Origin: Inia geoffrensis
Taxonomy: Eukaryota > Chordata > Mammalia > Artiodactyla > Iniidae
Assembly: GCA_036417435.1 (NCBI GenBank)
Contig: CM070899.1
Span: 1,059,001-1,123,000 of the forward strand
Direction of reading: 5' to 3'
DNA: 64,000 nt
Of the stretch, positions 58,401 to 64,000 are shown one piece after another. Both the position numbers and the translations under genes were made by a program. Numbering within the stretch: position 1 is the first letter of the stretch; every line of letters starts with the position of its first letter. The notes under the pieces are model-generated. The model did not search any database. It saw only the letters and a program-made list of their open reading frames with translations, and was not told where the DNA came from.

Positions 58401-61400
58401 GGCCCCCCAGGTGGACATCAAGGGGCCCAAAATGGATCTCAAGGACGCCAAGGTCAAGGTGACGGCCTCTGATGTGGAAATGTCGCTGCCCAGCGTGGAA
58501 GTGGACACCCAGGTAGCGGGCTCCAAGGTGGAGGCCGACGTGTCCCTGGGAGACAAGGAGGTGACCGCCAGAGACAGCAAGCTCAAAATGCCCAAGTTCA
58601 AGATGCCATCCTTCAGGGTGTCGGCTCCCAGCAAGTCCATCGAAGTCGCCTTGGAAGACACCGTACCCAAGGCCCAGGCCCAGGTGGCCCTGCCCTTGGT
58701 GCAGGCCGATGGCAAGACCAGAGACCTCAGCATCGAGCTGCCCTCCGTCGAGCTGGATATCAAAGCCACTGAAGTGGGCCTGAAGCTCCCAGAGGGCCAC
58801 CTTCCCAAAGCGGAGCCCAAGAAAGAGGCAGAGGGAATCAGATTCAAGGGCCACCTGCCCAAGGTGCAGATGCCCAGCATCAAGGCGCCCAAGCTGGATA
58901 TCAAGGCCCCCCAGGTGGACATCAAGGGGCCCAAAATGGACCTGAAGGAGGCCAAGGACGAGGTGACCATCCCTGACGTGGAGGTGTCGCTGCCCAGCGT
59001 GGAGGTGGACACCCAGGTAGCGGGCTCCAAGGTGGAGGGTGACGTGTCCCTGGGAGACAAGGAGGTGACCGCCAGAGACAACAAGTTCAAAATGCCCAAG
59101 TTCAAGATGCCATCCTTTGGTGTGTCAGCACCCAGCAAGTCCGGCCAGGCTGCCGTGGAGGTGTCCACGCCCAAGGCCCAGGCTGAAGTGACCCTGCCCT
59201 CGGTACAGACCGACGTCAAGACCAGTGAACTCAGCATGGAGCTGCCCTCCGCCGAACTGGATGTCAAGGCCACCGAGGTGGGTGTGAAGCTCCCAGAGGG
59301 CCACCTTCCCGAAGCGGAGCCCAAGGAAGCCGTGGTGGGAATCGGACGCAAGGACCACCTGCCCAAGGTGCAGATGCCCAGCATCAAGGTGCCCAAGCTG
59401 GATATCAAGGCCCCCCAGCTGGACATCAAGGGGCCCAAGCTGGACCTCAAGGACGCCAAAGGCGAGCTGACGGCCCCCGACATGGAGGTGTCGGTGCCCA
59501 GCATGGAGGTGGACACCCAGGCCGCGGGCACAAAGCTGGAGGGCGATGTGTCCCTGGGAGACAAGGAGGTGGCCATCAGAGACAGCAAGTTCAAAATGCC
59601 CAAGTTCAAGATGCCATCCTTCGGGGGGTCAGCGCCCAGCAAGTCCATCCAGGCCGCCGTGGAAGTGTCTGTGCCCAAGGCCCAGGCCGAGTTGACCCTG
59701 CCCTCGGTGCAGGCCGATGTCAAGACCAGTGAACTCAGCATGGAGCTGCCCTCCGCCGAACTGGATGTCAAGGCCACCGAGTTGGGTGTGAAGCTCCCAG
59801 AGGGCCACCTTCCTGAAGCGGAGCCCAAGGCAGCCGTGGTGGGAATCGGACTCAAGGACGACCTGCCCAAGGTGCAGATGCCCAGCATCAAGGTGCCTGA
59901 GATGGACATCAAGGCCCCCCAGGTGGACATCAAGGGACCCAAACTGGACCTCAAGGATGCCAAGGTCAAGGTGACGACCTCTGACGTGGAGATGTCGCTG
60001 CCCAGCGTGGAGGTGGACACCCAGGTAGCGGGCTCCAAGGTGGAGGGCGACGTGTCCCTGGGAGACAAGGAGGTGACCGCCAGAGACAGCAAGTTCAAAA
60101 TGCCCAAGTTCAAGATGCCGTCTTTCGGGGTGTCGGCTCCCAGCAAGTCCATCGAAGTCGCCTTGGAAGACACCGTACCCAAGGCCCAGGCCCAGGTGGC
60201 CCTGCCCTCGGTGCAGGCCGATGGCAAGACCAGAGACCTCAGCATCGAGCTGCCCTCTGCTGAGTTGGAGGTCAAAGCCACCGAAGTGGGCCTGAAGCTC
60301 GCAGAGGGCCACCTTCCCGAAGCGGAGCCCAAGAAAGAGGCAGAGGGAATCAGACTCAAGGGCCACCTGCCCAAGGTGCAGATGCCCAGCATCAAGGTGC
60401 CCAAGCTGGACATCAAGGCCCCCCAGGTGGACATCAAGGGGACCAAAACGGACCTGAAGAAGGCCAAGGACGAGGTGACCATCCCTGACGTGGAGGTGTC
60501 GCTGCCCAGCGTGGAGGTGGACACCCAGGTAGCGGGCTCCAAGGTGGAGGGTGACGTGTCCCTGGGAGACAAGGAGGTGACCGCCAGAGACAACAAGTTC
60601 AAAATGCCCAAGTTCAAGATGCCATCCTTTGGTGTGTCAGCACCCAGCAAGTCCGGCCAGGCCGCCGTGGAGGTGTCCGTGCCCAAGGCCCAGGCTGAAG
60701 TGACCCTGCCCTCGGTGCAGGCCGACGTCAAGACCAGTGAACTCAGCATGGAGCTGCCCTCCGCCGAACTGGATGTCAAGGCCACCGAGGTGGGTGTGAA
60801 GCTCCCAGAGGGCCACCTTCCCGAAGCGGAGCCCAAGGAACCCGTGGTGGGAATCGGACTCAAGGGCCACCTGCCCAAGGTGCAGATGCCCAGCATCAAG
60901 GTGCCCAAGCTGGATATCAAGGCCCCCCAGCTGGACATCAAGGGGCCCAAGCTGGACCTCAAGGACGCCAAAGGCGAGCTGACGGCCCCCGACATGGAGG
61001 TGTCGGTGCCCAGCATGGAGGTGGACACCCAGGCCGCGGGCACAAAGCTGGAGGGCGATGTGTCCCTGGGAGACAAGGAGGTGGCCATCAGAGACAGCAA
61101 GTTCAAAATGCCCAAGTTCAAGATGCCATCCTTCGGGGGGTCAGCGCCCAGCAAGTCCATCCAGGCCGCCGTGGAAGTGTCTGTGCCCAAGGCCCAGGCC
61201 GAGTTGACCCTGCCCTCGGTGCAGGCCGATGTCAAGACCAGTGAACTCAGCATGGAGCTGCCCTCCGCCGAACTGGATGTCAAGGCCACCGAGTTGGGTG
61301 TGAAGCTCCCAGAGGGCCACCTTCCTGAAGCGGAGCCCAAGGCAGCCGTGGTGGGAATCGGACTCAAGGACGACCTGCCCAAGGTGCAGATGCCCAGCAT

Positions 61401-64000
61401 CAAGGTGCCTGAGATGGACATCAAGGCCCCCCAGGTGGACATCAAGGGACCCAAACTGGACCTCAAGGATGCCAAGGTCAAGGTGACGACCTCTGACGTG
61501 GAGATGTCGCTGCCCAGCGTGGAGGTGGACACCCAGGTAGCGGGCTCCAAGGTGGAGGGCGACGTGTCCCTGGGAGACAAGGAGGTGACCGCCAGAGACA
61601 GCAAGTTCAAAATGCCCAAGTTCAAGATGCCGTCTTTCGGGGTGTCGGCTCCCAGCAAGTCCATCGAAGTCGCCTTGGAAGACACCGTACCCAAGGCCCA
61701 GGCCCAGGTGGCCCTGCCCTCGGTGCAGGCCGATGGCAAGACCAGAGACCTCAGCATCGAGCTGCCCTCTGCTGAGTTGGAGGTCAAAGCCACCGAAGTG
61801 GGCCTGAAGCTCGCAGAGGGCCACCTTCCCGAAGCGGAGCCCAAGAAAGAGGCAGAGGGAATCAGACTCAAGGGCCACCTGCCCAAGGTGCAGATGCCCA
61901 GCATCAAGGTGCCCAAGCTGGACATCAAGGCCCCCCAGGTGGACATCAAGGGGACCAAAACGGACCTGAAGAAGGCCAAGGACGAGGTGACCATCCCTGA
62001 CGTGGAGGTGTCGCTGCCCAGCGTGGAGGTGGACACCCAGGTAGCGGGCTCCAAGGTGGAGGGTGACGTGTCCCTGGGAGACAAGGAGGTGACCGCCAGA
62101 GACAACAAGTTCAAAATGCCCAAGTTCAAGATGCCATCCTTTGGTGTGTCAGCACCCAGCAAGTCCGGCCAGGCCGCCGTGGAGGTGTCCGTGCCCAAGG
62201 CCCAGGCTGAAGTGACCCTGCCCTCGGTGCAGGCCGACGTCAAGACCAGTGAACTCAGCATGGAGCTGCCCTCCGCCGAACTGGATGTCAAGGCCACCGA
62301 GGTGGGTGTGAAGCTCCCAGAGGGCCACCTTCCCGAAGCGGAGCCCAAGGAAGCCGTGGTGGGAATCGGACTCAAGGACGACCTGCCCAAGGTGCAGATG
62401 CCCAGCATCAAGGTGCCTGAGATGGACATCAAGGCCCCCCAGGTGGACATCAAGGGACCCAAACTGGACCTCAAGGATGCCAAGGTCAAGGTGACGACCT
62501 CTGACGTGGAGATGTCGCTGCCCAGCGTGGAGGTGGACACCCAGGTAGCGGGCTCCAAGGTGGAGGGCGACGTGTCCCTGGGAGACAAGGAGGTGACCGC
62601 CAGAGACAGCAAGTTCAAAATGCCCAAGTTCAAGATGCCGTCTTTCGGGGTGTCGGCTCCCAGCAAGTCCATCGAAGTCGCCTTGGAAGACACCGTACCC
62701 AAGGCCCAGGCCCAGGTGGCCCTGCCCTCGGTGCAGGCCGATGGCAAGACCAGAGACCTCAGCATCGAGCTGCCCTCTGCTGAGTTGGAGGTCAAAGCCA
62801 CCGAAGTGGGCCTGAAGCTCGCAGAGGGCCACCTTCCCGAAGCGGAGCCCAAGAAAGAGGCAGAGGGAATCAGACTCAAGGGCCACCTGCCCAAGGTGCA
62901 GATGCCCAGCATCAAGGTGCCCAAGCTGGACATCAAGGCCCCCCAGGTGGACATCAAGGGGACCAAAACGGACCTGAAGAAGGCCAAGGACGAGGTGACC
63001 ATCCCTGACGTGGAGGTGTCGCTGCCCAGCGTGGAGGTGGACACCCAGGTAGCGGGCTCCAAGGTGGAGGGTGACGTGTCCCTGGGAGACAAGGAGGTGA
63101 CCGCCAGAGACAACAAGTTCAAAATGCCCAAGTTCAAGATGCCATCCTTTGGTGTGTCAGCACCCAGCAAGTCCGGCCAGGCCGCCGTGGAGGTGTCCGT
63201 GCCCAAGGCCCAGGCTGAAGTGACCCTGCCCTCGGTGCAGGCCGACGTCAAGACCAGTGAACTCAGCATGGAGCTGCCCTCCGCCGAACTGGATGTCAAG
63301 GCCACCGAGGTGGGTGTGAAGCTCCCAGAGGGCCACCTTCCCGAAGCGGAGCCCAAGGAACCCGTGGTGGGAATCGGACTCAAGGGCCACCTGCCCAAGG
63401 TGCAGATGCCCAGCATCAAGGTGCCCAAGCTGGATATCAAGGCCCCCCAGCTGGACATCAAGGGGCCCAAGCTGGACCTCAAGGACGCCAAAGGCGAGCT
63501 GACGGCCCCCGACATGGAGGTGTCGGTGCCCAGCATGGAGGTGGACACCCAGGCCGCGGGCACAAAGCTGGAGGGCGATGTGTCCCTGGGAGACAAGGAG
63601 GTGGCCATCAGAGACAGCAAGTTCAAAATGCCCAAGTTCAAGATGCCATCCTTCGGGGGGTCAGCGCCCAGCAAGTCCATCCAGGCCGCCGTGGAAGTGT
63701 CTGTGCCCAAGGCCCAGGCCGAGTTGACCCTGCCCTCGGTGCAGGCCGATGTCAAGACCAGTGAACTCAGCATGGAGCTGCCCTCCGCCGAACTGGATGT
63801 CAAGGCCACCGAGTTGGGTGTGAAGCTCCCAGAGGGCCACCTTCCTGAAGCGGAGCCCAAGGCAGCCGTGGTGGGAATCGGACTCAAGGACGACCTGCCC
63901 AAGGTGCAGATGCCCAGCATCAAGGTGCCTGAGATGGACATCAAGGCCCCCCAGGTGGACATCAAGGGACCCAAACTGGACCTCAAGGATGCCAAGGTCA
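37444..64000 (+). CDS. AHNAK2: AHNAK2 giant scaffold protein, 3' part cut by window
   Basis: Coding exons: 37444-37498, 53069-53127, 53241-53339, 54107-54190, 54984-55134, 55518-55702, 55858-64000 and beyond. All junctions are GT-AG and in phase; 2925 codons are present and the frame is open at the edge. AHNAK2 is a very large cytoplasmic/membrane-cortex scaffold with an N-terminal PDZ domain (about residues 108-195) that dimerises in this family. It is linked to costameres, calcium-channel complexes and non-classical secretion. Residues 1-107 begin [13 protein letters not shown] and include [14 protein letters not shown]. Residues 212-612 are charged, low-complexity and weakly conserved. From residue 613 come tandem 168-residue units opening with [16 protein letters not shown]. 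From memory the human protein is about 5800 residues, so roughly half is seen here. The start ATG has A at -3 in a CpG island. Confidence 0.96.
39373..39392 (-). promoter_or_regulatory. Strong CTCF-like binding motif, reverse
   Basis: The minus strand reads ccacagccaccagggggcag, a very close match to the CTCF consensus. It lies 1.9 kb inside AHNAK2 intron 1. Confidence 0.65.
41155..41181. repeat. (GGGGGT)n tract
   Basis: Four to five G5T units in a row; a classic G-quadruplex-forming pattern on the transcribed gene's sense strand. Confidence 0.9.
46350..46446. repeat. CA/CG-rich simple repeat
   Basis: Two (ca)n stretches around a unique core, the second passing into acgcgcacgcacgcgcgcac with Z-DNA potential. 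Confidence 0.8.
47850..48420. promoter_or_regulatory. CpG-rich block in AHNAK2 intron 1
   Basis: CpG density here stands clearly above the surrounding intron, with GC boxes ('cgaggg' and 'ggcggggcc' near 48465) following. It could be an alternative AHNAK2 promoter, an intronic enhancer or an orphan CpG island. No coding exon with a usable donor to exon 2 was recognised. Confidence 0.4.
49480..49582 (-). mobile_element. CHR-type SINE, deleted copy, antisense
   Basis: Only the tRNA-related end remains: 'cccgaccaggggttgaacac', 'cactgtgccaccagggaagt'. It has an internal deletion that removes the usual 'ggcaggcgg' word. Confidence 0.75.
51185..51362. repeat. AT-rich microsatellite-like tract
   Basis: About 180 bases of ta/tat/atat words with many small inverted repeats ('atatatgttatatata' types). 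Likely slippage product in the L1 mosaic. Confidence 0.85.
51438..51757 (-). mobile_element. CHR-type SINE, long form, antisense
   Basis: Full long-form body ('ggctgcattgggtcttcatt' to 'gccaccagggaagtccc'), with more CpG decay (cg to tg/ca) than the copies at 9.4 or 18.5 kb. Confidence 0.9.
52240..52377 (-). mobile_element. CHR-1-type SINE with 17-base TSD
   Basis: Antisense copy flanked by aatctacaagttttttg at 52223-52239 and 52378-52394, inserted in L1 sequence. Confidence 0.93.
53069..53127 (+). CDS. AHNAK2: AHNAK2 coding exon 2
   Basis: Acceptor cctttgcag, residues 19-38 ([20 protein letters not shown]), strong donor GTAAGT. Confidence 0.9.
53241..53339 (+). CDS. AHNAK2: AHNAK2 coding exon 3
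   Basis: Acceptor ctcctgccag, residues 39-71 with the conserved [14 protein letters not shown] block, donor GTAAGC, phase 0 both ends. Confidence 0.92.
53725..53875 (-). mobile_element. CHR-1-type SINE in AHNAK2 intron 3
   Basis: Antisense copy: 'ggccgtgccatgcggtggca', 'gaccagggatcgaacccgtg', 'ggaccaccagggaagcccc'. Flanked by aaaggcct at 53717-53724 and 53876-53883, a short likely duplication. Confidence 0.88.
54107..54190 (+). CDS. AHNAK2: AHNAK2 coding exon 4
   Basis: Acceptor gctgctgcag, residues 72-99 with the basic [14 protein letters not shown] block, donor GTGGGT, phase 0 both ends. Confidence 0.92.
54984..55134 (+). CDS. AHNAK2: AHNAK2 coding exon 5 (PDZ, first half)
   Basis: Acceptor ttctgctctag, residues 100-149 plus one base. 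Encodes the PDZ start with [20 protein letters not shown], then [12 protein letters not shown]. Donor GTGCCA is non-consensus after the first two bases, but its phase fits exon 6. Confidence 0.92.
55140..55292. repeat. 76-base tandem duplication in AHNAK2 intron 5
   Basis: Two adjacent copies (for example gtgtccccgtggtgccatca at 55154 and atgtccccgtggtgccatca at 55230) with about 90% identity, starting just after the exon 5 donor. The duplication does not include the splice site itself. Confidence 0.85.
55518..55702 (+). CDS. AHNAK2: AHNAK2 coding exon 6 (PDZ, second half)
   Basis: Acceptor cttcgtctag, residues 150-211. Encodes [20 protein letters not shown] and [19 protein letters not shown], finishing the PDZ fold, then a short polar linker. 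Donor GTGAGC. Confidence 0.93.
55858..64000 (+). CDS. AHNAK2: AHNAK2 giant terminal exon, continues past window
   Basis: Acceptor ccgtgtttcag, then 2714 codons without a stop in frame. The first 401 codons are unique (including [16 protein letters not shown] and RLSWPKFQ, both family-typical); the rest is the repeat array. Carrying nearly all the protein in one exon is normal for AHNAK-family genes. Confidence 0.96.
57061..64000 (+). repeat. AHNAK2: AHNAK2 504-bp coding tandem repeat array
   Basis: Units begin at the codons for [12 protein letters not shown] at 57061, 57565, 58069, 58573, 59077, 59581, 60085, 60589, 61093, 61597, 62101, 62605, 63109 and 63613; every spacing is exactly 504 bases (168 codons). 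Units 1-5 are diverged. From unit 6 the order is type a (SIQAAVEVS), b (SIEVALEDT), c (SGQAAVEVS), then a, b, a c-head/a-tail mosaic (unit 11), b, c, a. Each unit carries [21 protein letters not shown] and VEVDTQ landmarks. The array continues past the window. Confidence 0.97.

Noticed and set aside
57613..62886. Open frames of 77-413 codons on the minus strand, repeated at 1008 or 1512 base spacing
   Set aside because: They are a second antisense reading of the same 504-base repeat; their spacing simply reports the unit and higher-order periods.
56643..63995. Very long minus-strand open frame as a protein gene
   Set aside because: It lies opposite a well-supported AHNAK2 exon, its translation is a Ser/Thr-rich mirror of the sense repeat, and it has no domain or promoter. 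Kept only as a finding.
57061..64000. CRISPR array or satellite DNA
   Set aside because: Units are 504 bases with no short repeat-spacer pattern, and they are in-frame coding sequence of AHNAK2 in a mammal.

Overview
This window is nuclear DNA from a mammal, almost certainly a cetacean. It has spliced genes, CpG-island promoters, old LINE-1, MER5 and MaLR-like remnants, and about fourteen tRNA-derived SINEs. The SINEs carry the CHR-type head ('cttccctggtggc...ggttgagagtccgcctgcc' style) and the 'ccgcggagcggctgggcccgtgagcc' style body typical of whale and hippo genomes. The exact species cannot be read from the sequence.

Three protein genes are supported, in the order CDCA4 (+), CLBA1 (-), AHNAK2 (+). 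This is the human 14q32.33 neighbourhood seen from the opposite strand. CDCA4 has a CpG-island promoter and non-coding exon 1 near 10.0-10.3 kb, an 8.8 kb intron, and one coding exon at 19087-19761 (224 aa, SERTA domain). CLBA1 runs on the minus strand in five coding exons between 30378 and 24786 (342 aa, aftiphilin-type clathrin-binding box), with its CpG island at about 30.7-31.25 kb. AHNAK2 starts at 37444, has six short exons (211 codons, including a PDZ domain) after a 15.6 kb first intron, and a giant last coding exon from 55858 that is still open at the window edge. All splice junctions were placed by reading GT/AG sites and checking phase; every junction keeps the frame.

Layout: 1-10 kb is intergenic and transposon-rich (L1 3' ends, an ERV LTR with primer-binding site, SINEs, and a small CpG island with a CGG run and a CTCF-like site). 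10-21 kb is CDCA4. 21-24.8 kb is the convergent CDCA4/CLBA1 spacer. 24.8-31.2 kb is CLBA1. 31.3-36.9 kb is a gene-free spacer with an LTR and TG-rich tracts. 37-64 kb is AHNAK2.

The most striking structure is the AHNAK2 repeat array, 57061-64000. It holds thirteen complete units of exactly 504 bp (168 codons) plus a partial fourteenth. From about 59.6 kb the units form a nearly perfect three-unit (1512 bp) higher-order repeat, with one mosaic unit that looks like the scar of an unequal exchange. Because the period is a multiple of three and certain codons are avoided, the opposite strand carries a stop-free frame of about 2450 codons; I read it as a by-product of the repeat and not as a gene. 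No previously undescribed system is clearly present. The repeat array, the orientation of CTCF-like sites, and the unassigned CpG-rich blocks are the best leads. The three genes have unrelated jobs (transcriptional co-regulation, clathrin traffic, cytoskeletal/membrane scaffolding) and share only chromosomal neighbourhood.
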